64,000 bases of DNA from Nitrospirota bacterium (GCA_021792185.1 JAJYVD010000003.1:1-64000); one strand, 5' to 3'. Positions 1 through 10,768 are shown, counted from the stretch's first letter. The notes: generated by a model from the letters alone, not told the origin. A program made the numbers and translations.

Positions 1-84
1 CAGATATCTGGCCATGGCCAGATTATGCCAAAAGATACCTCCACTCCGCCAGTTTCACTGGCTTCGCTACGGGTAGCCATTCAT

Positions 85-110
85 CCCCGAGCTTAAAAGC
101 TCGGGGTTTT
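85..110 (+). terminator. GC-rich hairpin with T run, possibly an IS200/IS605-type right end
   Basis: CCCCGAGCTT and its partner AAGCTCGGGG form a strong stem followed by TTTT. This works as an intrinsic terminator. The wording 'ttcatccccg...cggggttttct' also resembles the hairpin at the right end of IS200/IS605/TnpB elements, but no transposase lies within the window, so that identity is a guess. A perfect 18-bp palindrome (ATCTGGCCATGGCCAGAT) lies upstream at 6-23. The rest of the first 120 bases shows no coding sequence. Confidence 0.45.
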
Positions 111-119
111 CTGGCAGTT

Positions 120-221
120 TTGATAAAGCCTTTGATAAGACAAATAAAAGCTGTTGGTTTCTGGATAAGTGATGATGTCCAGGAAGCTATCTTGAAGCAT
201 TCTAATGAATTGGATAATTGA
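120..221 (+). pseudogene. Remnant of a DUF3368/PIN-like toxin C-terminus
   Basis: A short open frame encodes about 33 residues ending in ...GFWISDDVQEAILKHSNELD. The pattern 'PL...K..GFWIS...EAIL' is like the C-terminus of DUF3368 PIN-type toxins. There is no N-terminal part: the frame begins immediately after the hairpin at 85-110, as expected if an insertion or deletion removed the rest. I infer a dead fragment. The match is from memory and short, so confidence is low. Confidence 0.3.
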
Positions 222-337
222 AATTAAAGCTCCCAGCGGATCGTCTGCTGGACCCAGACAATATCTCCGTCACATTAAATACGCTGGAGAAGGCCGCGCT
301 TGTGATCGGGAAGAAGTTGAGGATTAAATTCGCGTAA
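218..337 (+). pseudogene. Remnant resembling the C-terminus of an Xre/HigA-type antitoxin
   Basis: An open frame of 39 codons beginning at a TTG encodes a basic tail with 'ISVTLNTLEKAALVIGKKLR', the kind of helix found at the C-terminus of HTH antitoxins. No N-terminal helix-turn-helix is present. It overlaps the preceding PIN-like remnant. Together they look like a decayed toxin-antitoxin locus. From here to the promoter at 508 I see nothing coding. Confidence 0.3.
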
Positions 338-486
338 GGGGAGTACCACTAATGTGGCTTCAAGAATGATATTTTATCAAATAAAAGAGAACCGTCCCCA
401 GCGTTTGTTTACACTATTATTTATATCCAACTTATTCATACTTTAATAATATTTGCCCGATCAAGCATCGCCACCCCCCCCTTTTT

Positions 487-570
487 TGCAAGCACTCAAA
501 TTTATTCTTGACATATATGCTTGCATAAATTAAAATAAAATGCAAGCATTACTAAATGGAGGTGCAAGCA
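487..570. promoter_or_regulatory. Four copies of an 8-bp operator-like word TGCAAGCA
   Basis: TGCAAGCA occurs at 487-494, 541-548 and 563-570, and its reverse complement TGCTTGCA at 518-525. The copies lie upstream of, within and just after a sigma-70-type promoter, and the last one abuts the start codon at 570. Spacing between neighbouring copies is 31, 23 and 22 bp, so the last intervals are close to two helical turns. This is the layout of a repressor operator array. The binding protein is unknown; the downstream gene product could be autoregulatory. Confidence 0.6.
508..536 (+). promoter_or_regulatory. Sigma-70-type promoter of the P63C gene
   Basis: TTGACA at 508-513 and TAAAAT at 531-536 are separated by exactly 17 bp. 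One TGCTTGCA word lies inside the spacer, so a protein bound there would occlude RNA polymerase. Confidence 0.7.
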
Positions 571-1547
571 TGGAACAACTGAAGGATGAGAGCAAAGTTA
601 AGGGAGCTAAAGCAAGGGCGGAAAAACTTTCTCCGGACCAGCGCAAAGAGATAGCTATCAAAGCAGCTTCAGCAAGGTGGCAATCAGGCATTCCGAAGGC
701 AAACTATGAAGGAACATTAAATATCGCAAATACACAGATACCTTGTGCTGTCTACGATAACGGTGAGCAAGTGTTGCGAGTAATAGTCCAACGGGAAGTC
801 GTAGGCTTATTAACAGGAAACAAAAAAGGCAATCTGGACCGTTATCTTCAAGCGCAGAACTTACAACCCTATGTCCCTGAAAAATTTAAAAATAAAACCT
901 TGGACCAGGCCACAATTGTCCTTGAAATAAATAGGAGAAAGGCTTTTTGTTATGAAGGGGAAGATATAGTTGATTTATGCAAAATGTATCTAAATGCACG
1001 AAAAGCTGGAAATGTTCTTTTGCCTAGCCAAGCGCAGCTCGCAGACCGAGCAGAAATTATAATAACAAGCCTTGCCAAAACGGGTATAGTCGGTCTAATT
1101 GACGAAGCAACTGGGTATCAACATATAAGGGCAAGGGATGCTCTGCAGGCATATTTAGACAGAGTACTACGCAAGGAATTAGCAGCATGGGTCAGAAAAT
1201 TCCCAAATGAATTTTTTGAACAGATATATCGCCTTAATGGATGGACTTGGACTGGCACACATTTTCGCCCTGCGGTTGTGGGAAAATATATCAAAGATGT
1301 AGTCTATGAGAGGCTTGGACCAGGCATTTTAGCAGAACTTGAAAAATTAAACCCTAAAAATGAAAAGGGGCATAGACCCGCGCATCACCATAGATGGTTA
1401 ACAGAAGATGTCGGTCATCCCATGCTTGCTCAACACCTTTACGCAGTAATAGGGCTTATGCGCGTATCTAATAATTGGAGGGAATTTAAGGCTCTTTTAA
1501 GCAAGGCTTATCAAAAGAGTGGGGATCAGTTATCGCTTCTCCCTTAA
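570..1547 (+). CDS. P63C-domain phage-type protein
   Basis: The 325-residue product has an N-terminal basic segment of the type 'AKARAEKLSPDQRKEIAIKAASARW', common in proteins of this family, and a C-terminal P63C domain (about residues 215-310: GWTWTGTHFRP...VYERLGPGIL...GHRPAHHHRWLTEDVGHP). P63C proteins occur in phages and mobile elements; their biochemical role is not established. The ATG at 570 is preferred over the in-frame ATG at 540 because GGAGGT lies 6 bp before it. The gene stands alone between toxin-antitoxin remnants and an anti-phage operon, consistent with an accessory island. Confidence 0.75.
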   Translation: MEQLKDESKVKGAKARAEKLSPDQRKEIAIKAASARWQSGIPKANYEGTLNIANTQIPCAVYDNGEQVLRVIVQREVVGLLTGNKKGNLDRYLQAQNLQPYVPEKFKNKTLDQATIVLEINRRKAFCYEGEDIVDLCKMYLNARKAGNVLLPSQAQLADRAEIIITSLAKTGIVGLIDEATGYQHIRARDALQAYLDRVLRKELAAWVRKFPNEFFEQIYRLNGWTWTGTHFRPAVVGKYIKDVVYERLGPGILAELEKLNPKNEKGHRPAHHHRWLTEDVGHPMLAQHLYAVIGLMRVSNNWREFKALLSKAYQKSGDQLSLLP

Positions 1548-1635
1548 GTGGGGGTAGGTCATCTTGCCTTGCTGTATGGAGATAAATATGGTACGCCATA
1601 TGGAATTCCGGAATTTATGATAGTGTCTGGAGGGT

Positions 1636-1860
1636 TTATAAATCTATCTTACTGGCGTGTGCTAAAATTGTTGCAACAATTACTTTTCTTTCCGATGCCT
1701 CTTGTAAAGTCTTCTTCTTGCTGAGGGCAGCATTAAAACATACTACGTTTGTATTGTTAATTTCAATGTGTTTATTTTGAACAGTAATGCTGTCATTTGA
1801 ATCAAATAGGGAAGGCAGAAAGTTTTCATTATCCTTCATTCTCTGTCTCCTCTTACCCAT
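1636..1860 (-). CDS. Small unknown protein downstream of the dCTP deaminase
   Basis: 74 residues starting at an ATG with GGAG five bases upstream; a longer reading from a TTG at 1881 has no ribosome site. The sequence is basic at the N-terminus (MGKRRQRMK), polar in the middle and ends with a short amphipathic segment (ATILAHASKIDL). I recognise no domain. It lies about 70 bp behind the deaminase gene on the same strand with no terminator between, so it is probably co-transcribed and may be an accessory or inhibitor of that system. Function unknown. Confidence 0.6.
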   Translation of the reverse strand: MGKRRQRMKDNENFLPSLFDSNDSITVQNKHIEINNTNVVCFNAALSKKKTLQEASERKVIVATILAHASKIDL

Positions 1861-1931
1861 ATAATCTCCGTTGGAAATCAATGGCTATCTATTTTCTTAC
1901 TCTGCTGGTTATAAGTTTACAATAAAATGAA

Positions 1932-3620
1932 TTAATTGTCTATATTTATTTTTTCTCTGAATCCTTGTTTTTCGAGTTCACCACTTATTTTCAATTCAAT
2001 TTCAAGCCATGATTCTAAATACTCATTATTTACTGGCTTAGCCGCACTCGGGGGAAGTTCTACCGCTTTCCCATTCATTTTGCGTTCAGCCTTTGAGTAG
2101 AATAGGTTTAAATATTGACGAGGTGCCACTCCTTCAAAATGAGCAAAAATTACTTTGCCATGTTTCTCATCTTCTTTAGACCCTTCATTTTCTAAGAAAG
2201 GCTCTAGCACAATTGAATCTTTGTGCAATTCAAAAGCTAGGCTTTTCTCATACGGCTCAATATAATAAACATTAGTAATCCCTGCTGCAATAATATGTCT
2301 TGCACAATTATGGCATGGGAACGTGGTTGTATATAGTGAGCATCCTATCGTAGAAGAGCCGGTTCTTGCTGCTGAAATAATTGTTTCCATTTCAGCATGC
2401 ACGGCTCTAGAAAACTCTATTAAATCTTTTAAACGAGTTTCTTTTGAAATTCTTGTGCTGATTTTTTGAGCTAAATCTTCGAGTTTTTTCCCACTTTTCT
2501 TTCTATAAGGTGATAGCTCTTCTGATAAAATTTTTTGAATATCCTTTTTGATATCATCCTTATGGTCATCATTACGGCAAAATTTACCATTGACACAGCA
2601 CCTTGAATCATTCGTATCTCCTGAGACATAAAGTCCTCCAAATGGCTTAGGAACATCATTATATCCAGAAGCTGTAATGTCGCCACGATCATTTAATATA
2701 ACAGCACCGATTTGTCGTGAGATACATCCAGAGCTTGCGGCAGCAGACTGAGCCATATACATAGCATATTCGTGTTTCGTCGGAGTTATTATTTTCACAC
2801 CAAAAACCAAGTCAAAAAATCGGGATAATTGAGTTTGAAGTCGTTCACTTTCATCTTTATTATTCGTAACGAAAAAATCTGCATACTGCAAGGTTTTTAT
2901 TAACTTCTGGCCATAATCATAGACCTCATTTTTATCCCTTGCAATTAATATATCTGCCTCATCAGCTTTTATCCTCTCTCCGTTTACCTTATCTCTTTTA
3001 AGACGTTCCACCCTTACATCCTCAACGCATAAAATTCCAAGAAGGTAAAAAGAATTCCTATATACAGCTCTTAGAATTTCAACCTCAGCGGGGTGTTTTA
3101 GGGAGTCAATGAGATAAGCAACGCGATGAGACGATTTAATATCTGCTAATTCGATTACGTTATCAGATGAAGTTTCACCTTTTCTTGCCCGCGATACTCG
3201 GTCATGATTTATGCTTTTAATAATCAACTCCCCAAGAATACTATGACCATATTGCTTTCTTAATTCATTTCCAGCATTTTGCAATGCAAAATAACGATTA
3301 GCACCTTTTAATTCTTCTTTCTTAAGAGGTATCTTATAGCCAATTGATTCTGATATTTTCTCTGAATTCTCAATGATAAGATCACTTACTTTGATTCTTA
3401 CTACCTCATATTTGAACTTGCGCAGAGCGTCCTCAACAGCTTTAGAGGCTGCTTTTATATTACTTCCAATAGGGCCGCAAAATGCTATGATAATTTGTTC
3501 TGAAAGCCTTCTCTCAAGCCTTTTTTTTAAAGGCTTATCTTTCTTATCTTCCTCAACCCGAAATAGATTTTCAACCTTTGCTGTTTCCACGGTGTAATAA
3601 TTTTTTCCTCCCCATATCAA
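1932..3620 (-). CDS. avcD: Anti-phage dCTP deaminase (AvcD/DCD family)
   Basis: About 560 residues in two parts. The N-terminal half is a P-loop-like kinase fold with a degenerate Walker A (FCGPIGSNIKAA, about residue 48), as known for AvcD/DCD defence proteins. The C-terminal half is a cytidine/deoxycytidylate deaminase with the zinc motif HAE (about residue 407) and PCHNC (about residue 437), plus inserted cysteine-rich residues (RCCVNGKFCRND). In characterised homologues this enzyme depletes dCTP/dCMP after phage shut off host transcription and is held in check by an upstream RNA (AvcI). No ATG is available at the 5' end: candidates are TTG at 3620 and GTG at 3590; GGGGAGG lies between them, 16 bases before the GTG. 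Confidence 0.85.
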   Translation of the reverse strand: MIWGGKNYYTVETAKVENLFRVEEDKKDKPLKKRLERRLSEQIIIAFCGPIGSNIKAASKAVEDALRKFKYEVVRIKVSDLIIENSEKISESIGYKIPLKKEELKGANRYFALQNAGNELRKQYGHSILGELIIKSINHDRVSRARKGETSSDNVIELADIKSSHRVAYLIDSLKHPAEVEILRAVYRNSFYLLGILCVEDVRVERLKRDKVNGERIKADEADILIARDKNEVYDYGQKLIKTLQYADFFVTNNKDESERLQTQLSRFFDLVFGVKIITPTKHEYAMYMAQSAAASSGCISRQIGAVILNDRGDITASGYNDVPKPFGGLYVSGDTNDSRCCVNGKFCRNDDHKDDIKKDIQKILSEELSPYRKKSGKKLEDLAQKISTRISKETRLKDLIEFSRAVHAEMETIISAARTGSSTIGCSLYTTTFPCHNCARHIIAAGITNVYYIEPYEKSLAFELHKDSIVLEPFLENEGSKEDEKHGKVIFAHFEGVAPRQYLNLFYSKAERKMNGKAVELPPSAAKPVNNEYLESWLEIELKISGELEKQGFREKINIDN

Positions 3621-3711
3621 AAATCTGGCTACATTGCTTCCCCATAATCCGACACTTACTTAGTTTGTGCGGTTCAATCGATCAAATTTATATCACATAA
3701 TTTACTATTAC

Positions 3712-3740
3712 CCAAAACTAGCTCTTATCGCTGGTTTTGG
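3712..3740 (+). promoter_or_regulatory. Conspicuous hairpin in the dCTP deaminase leader region
   Basis: CCAAAACTAGC (3712-3722) and GCTGGTTTTGG (3730-3740) pair over 11 bp with one G-U and a 7-base loop when read on the + strand. Read on the - strand (the avcD direction) there is one mismatch. No T run follows on either strand, so it is not a standard terminator. It lies in the 255-bp gap between guaA and avcD, where other AvcD systems encode the AvcI antitoxin RNA. It could be part of such an RNA; this is inference only. Confidence 0.4.
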
Positions 3741-3875
3741 AATTCAGCTTTATCAAAATTATCTATCCATTCTGCCTTTCAGATGAAATAACTATAACAA
3801 AATACACGATAAATTTAAAGAGGAGTATATGTTTGCGGGATACGGCCTAAAGATAGAAATAAAACGGCGGGAAAT

Positions 3876-6883
<3,008 letters not shown>

Positions 6884-6900
6884 TCAAAAATTTAATTGGA

Positions 6901-6928
6901 ATTATAACATGTTTCGGGGACTTTGCAA
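6901..6928 (-). promoter_or_regulatory. Promoter of guaBA
   Basis: On the - strand TTGCAA (6928-6923) and a perfect TATAAT (6906-6901) are separated by 16 bp. It lies in the 70-bp gap between the SurA_N-type gene and guaB, so guaBA probably has its own transcription start. Confidence 0.65.
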
Positions 6929-6941
6929 AAGGATCGTGATG

Positions 6942-7613
6942 TTACGAAATAATATCCATATTTACCTTGAACTTCATCTTCTGCTTAACGCTTTCCACGT
7001 ATGATCTCACGGCGGCATTGCTCTTTTCAATAAGAAGCGCCTGCCTCGTTTCATTCATCTTCTTCTCATCTCCGGATACGTCCTTTAAATCCAAAGGATT
7101 CACATCCACGGCGGACTCGATAAGCCTTCTCATCTTCAGCAGAATGAGCTGCCGGCGCACGGAGTTTTCGAACATCTCCGGCGTCACCCTATATACCCTC
7201 TGAAGCGCATTGAAATAAACATCCTTTCTGAAAACGCCGTCTCTCATGAACACGGGATTGCTTACGATCGCATCCTGAAGTTCCTTATCCGTTACGGTCA
7301 CTCCGGATTCATTCGCGGCAGTCAAAAGCACCCTCTCTTCTATAAGGCTGTTGAGCACAGCCTCTTTCAGCTTCATTTTCTTTTCCATGTCCTCGTCGAA
7401 CTTGCCTTTATACATATCCCTGAACTGCTGCCGCACATTCTCGTATGCCCTCCAATACTCCTCTTCCGTAACCGTTTCCTTGCCTATCTCGGCAACGACC
7501 CTCTTTTTATAGGCGTCATTGTCCGTTCCGACCCCCCAGAATATAAAAGACAGGATAACGATAACAAATAGAAAATAAAAAAACTTGGCATGAGTTCTCA
7601 TCATCTTCAGCAT
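6942..7613 (-). CDS. Membrane-anchored SurA_N-domain protein without a parvulin domain
   Basis: 223 residues. A short basic N-terminus, one membrane helix (about residues 10-27, FFYFLFVIVILSFIFWGVG), then a periplasmic SurA/PpiD-like N-terminal chaperone domain (VAEIGKETVTEEEYWRAYENV). PpiD/SurA proteins normally continue into one or more parvulin-type prolyl isomerase domains; here the protein stops without one and ends in a charged helical region. It is probably a periplasmic chaperone anchored in the inner membrane. The layout of the first 60 residues is like PpiD. It may be a natural short form or a truncation; the frame itself is intact. Confidence 0.75.
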   Translation of the reverse strand: MLKMMRTHAKFFYFLFVIVILSFIFWGVGTDNDAYKKRVVAEIGKETVTEEEYWRAYENVRQQFRDMYKGKFDEDMEKKMKLKEAVLNSLIEERVLLTAANESGVTVTDKELQDAIVSNPVFMRDGVFRKDVYFNALQRVYRVTPEMFENSVRRQLILLKMRRLIESAVDVNPLDLKDVSGDEKKMNETRQALLIEKSNAAVRSYVESVKQKMKFKVNMDIIS

Positions 7614-7681
7614 TAATTACTACCTCCGGTTAAAAATATCTCTGCGTTAAAAAATGCCTTCATAGGTCGGGAACTGTACTT

Positions 7682-7921
7682 CTAACTGTCGGGATTTTCA
7701 ATCCTTATATCAATGATCTTCTCGGGTACGATAGTTGAAATCGCGTGTTTGTAAATGAGTTGTTCGCCGGCTTCTTTAAGGAGAACGACAAAACTGTCGA
7801 ATCCCCTGATTATGCCCTTCAAGCGCACGCCGTTCGTAAGATACACGACTACGGGTACCTTTTCCTTCCGCAACTGGTTCAAGAAGCTGTCCTGAAGATT
7901 TTGAGTCTTGTTCACTCCCAT
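7682..7921 (-). CDS. hfq: RNA chaperone Hfq
   Basis: 79 residues with both Sm motifs: '[25 protein letters not shown]' (Sm1, with the [12 protein letters not shown] helix before it) and [10 protein letters not shown] (Sm2). Hexameric Hfq promotes pairing of small RNAs with mRNAs. The YKHAISTI segment carries the conserved KH pair of the proximal RNA-binding face. It stands alone, about 70 bp from the SurA_N-type gene on the same strand. Length and motifs are standard. Confidence 0.96.
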   Translation of the reverse strand: MGVNKTQNLQDSFLNQLRKEKVPVVVYLTNGVRLKGIIRGFDSFVVLLKEAGEQLIYKHAISTIVPEKIIDIRIENPDS

Positions 7922-8024
7922 AGACCCTCCACGTATGGCATTCGCAAATTACTTAAACTTTAAAAGATTTTATATAATAATGCAAGCTCTATGTTATATT
8001 AAAAAAATAAGGAGGGCGCTGAAA

Positions 8025-8228
8025 ATGCCGGTTTATGAATATATATGCGGCAAGTGCGGACATGAGTTCGAAAAACTCGTTTTCGGGGATCAGAAAATAC
8101 ATTGCCCTGAATGCGAATCCGCGGAAGTCAGAAAAAAATTCTCCGTGTTCGGGATGAGCGGAGTGGAGCATCAGACATCTTCAGGATGTTCTTCCTGCAG
8201 TTCAGGCTCATGCAGTTCCTGCAAATAA
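8025..8228 (+). CDS. FmdB-family zinc ribbon protein
   Basis: 67 residues: MPVYEYICGKCGHEFEKL, then CPEC and a serine/cysteine-rich tail (SGCSSCSSGSCSSCK). Two CxxC pairs (CGKC, CPEC) form the zinc ribbon typical of the FmdB/CxxC_CXXC_SSSS family; the role of these small proteins is unclear. The ATG at 8025 has GGAGGG eight bases upstream. It is followed 13 bp later by aat, so the two are probably co-transcribed. Confidence 0.9.
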   Translation: MPVYEYICGKCGHEFEKLVFGDQKIHCPECESAEVRKKFSVFGMSGVEHQTSSGCSSCSSGSCSSCK

Positions 8229-8241
8229 GCCGATACCGTTT

Positions 8242-8943
8242 ATGCCTATCTTTCGATTGCCCGACGAACTTATTTTTCCTCCTCCGGATTACGCTGAAAA
8301 AGACGGCCTCCTTGCCGTAGGAGGCGATCTCTCGGAGGAGCGCATTTTACTTGCGTATTCTCTCGGGATTTTCCCGTGGTATTCGGAAGGCTCTCCTATA
8401 CTCTGGTGGTCTCCTGATCCTCGGCTCGCGTTAATACCCGAAGAACTGAAAATATCACGGAGCCTGAAGCAGACTATCAATAAAGGCATTTACAAGATAA
8501 CTATGGACAGCGCTTTCGCTAAGGTCATCAGGAATTGCGCGGAAGTGCACAAGAAAAAACACGGCGGCACATGGATTACAGAGGAAATGATAGATGCATA
8601 TATAAATCTTCACAAATCAGGGGTTGCGCATTCAATAGAAAGCCGGATTGACGGCGAACTGGCCGGCGGACTCTACGGGGTGTCTCTCGGGGGAGTATTT
8701 TTCGGGGAATCGATGTTCAGCAAAAGACCGGACGCGTCAAAGGCTGCATTCGTAAGGCTCGTGCAGCAGTTGAAGAAATGGGATTTTAAATTAATCGACT
8801 GCCAGGTTACTACAGGGCACCTTATGAGTTTCGGCGCAAGAGAGATGCCCCGTTCCGAATTTATAGCCCTGCTAAAGCGAGCTTTGGAGATGCCCACGAA
8901 AAAAGGGAAGTGGATATTGCCGGTTAATCCAGAGGATATCTAA
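8242..8943 (+). CDS. aat: Leucyl/phenylalanyl-tRNA-protein transferase
   Basis: Transfers Leu or Phe from tRNA to the N-terminus of proteins with basic N-termini, marking them for ClpAP (bacterial N-degron pathway). The 233-residue sequence has the family's PDYAEKDGLLAVGGDLS, the 'YSLGIFPWYSEGSPILWWSP' core, GGLYGVSLGGVFFGESMF and the DCQVTTGHLMSFGA segment. Full length. It follows the zinc ribbon gene and ends convergently with, and overlapping by 20 bp, the lipoprotein gene on the other strand. Confidence 0.97.
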   Translation: MPIFRLPDELIFPPPDYAEKDGLLAVGGDLSEERILLAYSLGIFPWYSEGSPILWWSPDPRLALIPEELKISRSLKQTINKGIYKITMDSAFAKVIRNCAEVHKKKHGGTWITEEMIDAYINLHKSGVAHSIESRIDGELAGGLYGVSLGGVFFGESMFSKRPDASKAAFVRLVQQLKKWDFKLIDCQVTTGHLMSFGAREMPRSEFIALLKRALEMPTKKGKWILPVNPEDI

Positions 8944-9349
8944 AAGGATTCGCCCTTAATACATTATCCACCTTTAAAGGGCTTCCCTTTGAGACAAAAA
9001 CAGCCATGCCCCTTTCTTCCGTAGTTTTTCCGCCTCTTTTCCATATCCCTTTCCATGAGACATTCAGATGAACCGTATCGCCGTCTATCTCGACCCATGC
9101 CGGACTGAACGCCATGTCTACGGAATCGAATGCCTTTATGCCCCCTATTATCGCCCTTGCTCCCTCACGGGTAGAATTCTTCTCGATAGCGGACATGTCT
9201 CTATTCGCATACGCCGCCCTTATTGTTTCCGCGAGGGCGAAAGCCTCAGTAGCTATCCTTGAATCCTCGGATACTTTTTTAACTTCCTTTTTGCCGCACC
9301 CGGCAATAAAAACCGCCATTATAATCGCTGCGATCAAAAGCCTCTTCAT
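8924..9349 (-). CDS. Predicted lipoprotein of unknown function
   Basis: 141 residues from the ATG at 9349, which has GGAGG seven bases upstream; a longer frame exists but lacks such a site. A lipoprotein signal peptide (MKRLLIAAIIMAVFIAGC) with the lipobox IAGC is followed by KKEVKK, and then a compact domain with alternating strands (VDMAFSPAWVEIDGDTVHLNVSW), like small NTF2-type domains. No named family recognised. It faces aat convergently. Confidence 0.75.
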   Translation of the reverse strand: MKRLLIAAIIMAVFIAGCGKKEVKKVSEDSRIATEAFALAETIRAAYANRDMSAIEKNSTREGARAIIGGIKAFDSVDMAFSPAWVEIDGDTVHLNVSWKGIWKRGGKTTEERGMAVFVSKGSPLKVDNVLRANPFRYPLD

Positions 9350-9437
9350 AAATAAACCTCCGCCGCCTTTATAGCTGAACTGAATTATAATGAAACAAGA
9401 CTTCAAAGTTCAATCACAATACTGCTATCATACTATT

Positions 9438-9881
9438 ATGAAGATAGTATGCCAGAATAGAAAAGCATATCACGACTACAGCATCGAAGAGACGCTTGAG
9501 GCCGGAATCCAGCTTTTAGGCACAGAGGTGAAGTCTTTGAGGGACGGCAAGGCGAACCTCAAGGACAGCTATGTGCTGATCAAGGAATCCGGGGTCTTCC
9601 TTTTCAACTGCCATATAAGCCCTTATTCTCACGGCAACATCCTGAACCATGAGCCTTTAAGGACAAGAAAGCTTCTGCTTAACAGAAAGGAGATAGAGAG
9701 GTTAAGGGGCAAGATGCAGCAGAAAGGTTACACTCTTATCCCGCTAAAGATATATTTCAAAGGGCCGTTCGCGAAGGTGGAGGTAGGTCTCGCAAAGGGC
9801 AAGAGGCAGTATGAAAAGAGGGAAACGATAAAGGAGCGGGAGGCCAAGAGGGATATAGAGAAGGCTATGAAGAGGCGATAA
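9438..9881 (+). CDS. smpB: SsrA-binding protein SmpB
   Basis: 147 residues; partner of tmRNA in trans-translation, which rescues ribosomes stalled on broken mRNA. Signature parts are [28 protein letters not shown], '[18 protein letters not shown]' and the C-terminal basic helix with '[20 protein letters not shown]'. The start at 9438 matches the family N-terminus; an earlier in-frame ATG at 9390 would add unrelated residues. It precedes ssrA by 180 bp, the common smpB-ssrA pairing. Confidence 0.96.
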   Translation: MKIVCQNRKAYHDYSIEETLEAGIQLLGTEVKSLRDGKANLKDSYVLIKESGVFLFNCHISPYSHGNILNHEPLRTRKLLLNRKEIERLRGKMQQKGYTLIPLKIYFKGPFAKVEVGLAKGKRQYEKRETIKEREAKRDIEKAMKRR

Positions 9882-9890
9882 TGTTTCATA

Positions 9891-10020
9891 AAGGCAGGGC
9901 ACGATATTTCCGCTCATTCTCGACCGGCATCCAAGCCGGTCTCCGAGGCTACGCCAGCCTGCTTAACCATCCGTGGTACGCTTAGGCTGCCGAAGCCGCT
10001 TCAATACCATGCCCTGCCTT
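9891..10020. repeat. 130-bp element bounded by an 11-bp perfect inverted repeat
   Basis: AAGGCAGGGCA at 9891-9901 is the exact inverse of TGCCCTGCCTT at 10010-10020. The interior contains further self-complementary segments (for example AGCCGG with CCGGCT-like words near 9935-9950). It fills most of the smpB-ssrA gap. No reading frame with a ribosome site was seen. It may be a small mobile or REP-like unit, or a structured smpB 3' end. Confidence 0.5.
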
Positions 10021-10042
10021 ATATGCATACCCTTAAATATGT

Positions 10043-10048
10043 TATAAT
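10043..10048 (+). promoter_or_regulatory. -10 element of ssrA
   Basis: A perfect TATAAT lies 13 bases before the mature 5' end of tmRNA; the -35 region at about 10020-10025 (TTATAT) is weak. Confidence 0.55.
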
Positions 10049-10061
10049 TAAGATGTCTCTC

Positions 10062-10406
10062 GGGGGCGATAGGGCTCGACGGGGGTTATGAGGCTCAAGT
10101 GGCATGCGGTGGCTCCATCACCACCTAAAAAGATGGGAAAAACACAAACGCCAACAACGAACTGGCACTTGCTGCTTAACCAATAGCAGCACGCTTCTCT
10201 AAGGTTGCCTGTGCCTTAGAAAAAGCGTCAATCAGCAGGCTGCCGTCAGGCGACTCCCTTAAACCTGACGAAAGATCAAGGGGATAGGGTATCGGCAGGC
10301 CTGCCGGCCGGCAATCCGGTATCCGAGATTAAATAGGTTGGATAAGCATGTAGAGGCTTGAGAGTAGTGCTTTCGGACGCGGGTTCGATTCCCGCCGCCT
10401 CCACCA
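10062..10406 (+). ncRNA. ssrA: Transfer-messenger RNA (tmRNA)
   Basis: 345 nt. The 5' end GGGGGCGATAGGGCTCGACG and the 3' end GGGTTCGATTCCCGCCGCCT followed by CCACCA form the tRNA-like half: a 7-bp acceptor stem (one G-U), the T-loop GTTCGATTC and an encoded CCA. The tag reading frame ends at TAA 10177-10179 and encodes a peptide ending ANNELALAA (GCC at 10150 to GCT at 10176), a proteolysis tag ending ALAA-like as expected. Pseudoknot stems follow. It acts with SmpB. Confidence 0.97.
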
Positions 10407-10459
10407 GAGACAGAGATACTATCCTATTCAATTATAAAGCGGTAACGGAGGCAATAAAT

Positions 10460-10768
10460 TTGTCAAAGAAAATTTTTATAAATTTCAAGTTTCCCATTTC
10501 GATAAAGAAAAAAGGCAAGTGGTATATCGCGTCATGCCCGGCTCTTGATGTCTACACTCAAGGAGAAACTATAAGCAAAGCAAAAACAAACTTGAATGCC
10601 GCGATATCGCTTTTTATTACCTCATGCCTCGAGCGGGGAACGCTTGACGCTGTCTTAAAAGAATGCGGTTTTGTATTGTCGTCCGCTAAAACCCTCCCGC
10701 AAAAAAATAATTATCTCGAAGTGCCGATCCCCTTCACCCATAAAGCTCCCGCAGTATGCCACGCCTAA
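10460..10768 (+). CDS. hicB: HicB-type antitoxin
   Basis: 102 residues of HicB/UPF0150 type, with the partial RNase-H-like domain 'KGKWYIASCPALDVYTQGET' followed by 'SKAKTNLNAAISLFI'. The start is the TTG at 10460, preceded by GGAGG at the correct distance; an upstream in-frame start would lie inside tmRNA. The gene begins only 54 bp after the tmRNA 3' end and overlaps hicA by 13 bp. HicB binds and neutralises HicA and usually represses the pair. No separate DNA-binding domain is obvious. Confidence 0.85.
   Translation: MSKKIFINFKFPISIKKKGKWYIASCPALDVYTQGETISKAKTNLNAAISLFITSCLERGTLDAVLKECGFVLSSAKTLPQKNNYLEVPIPFTHKAPAVCHA

Noticed and set aside
487-570. TGCAAGCA copies as replication-origin iterons
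   Set aside because: Only four copies, placed on promoter elements, with no Rep or DnaA gene and no AT-rich unwinding region beside them; operator function fits better.
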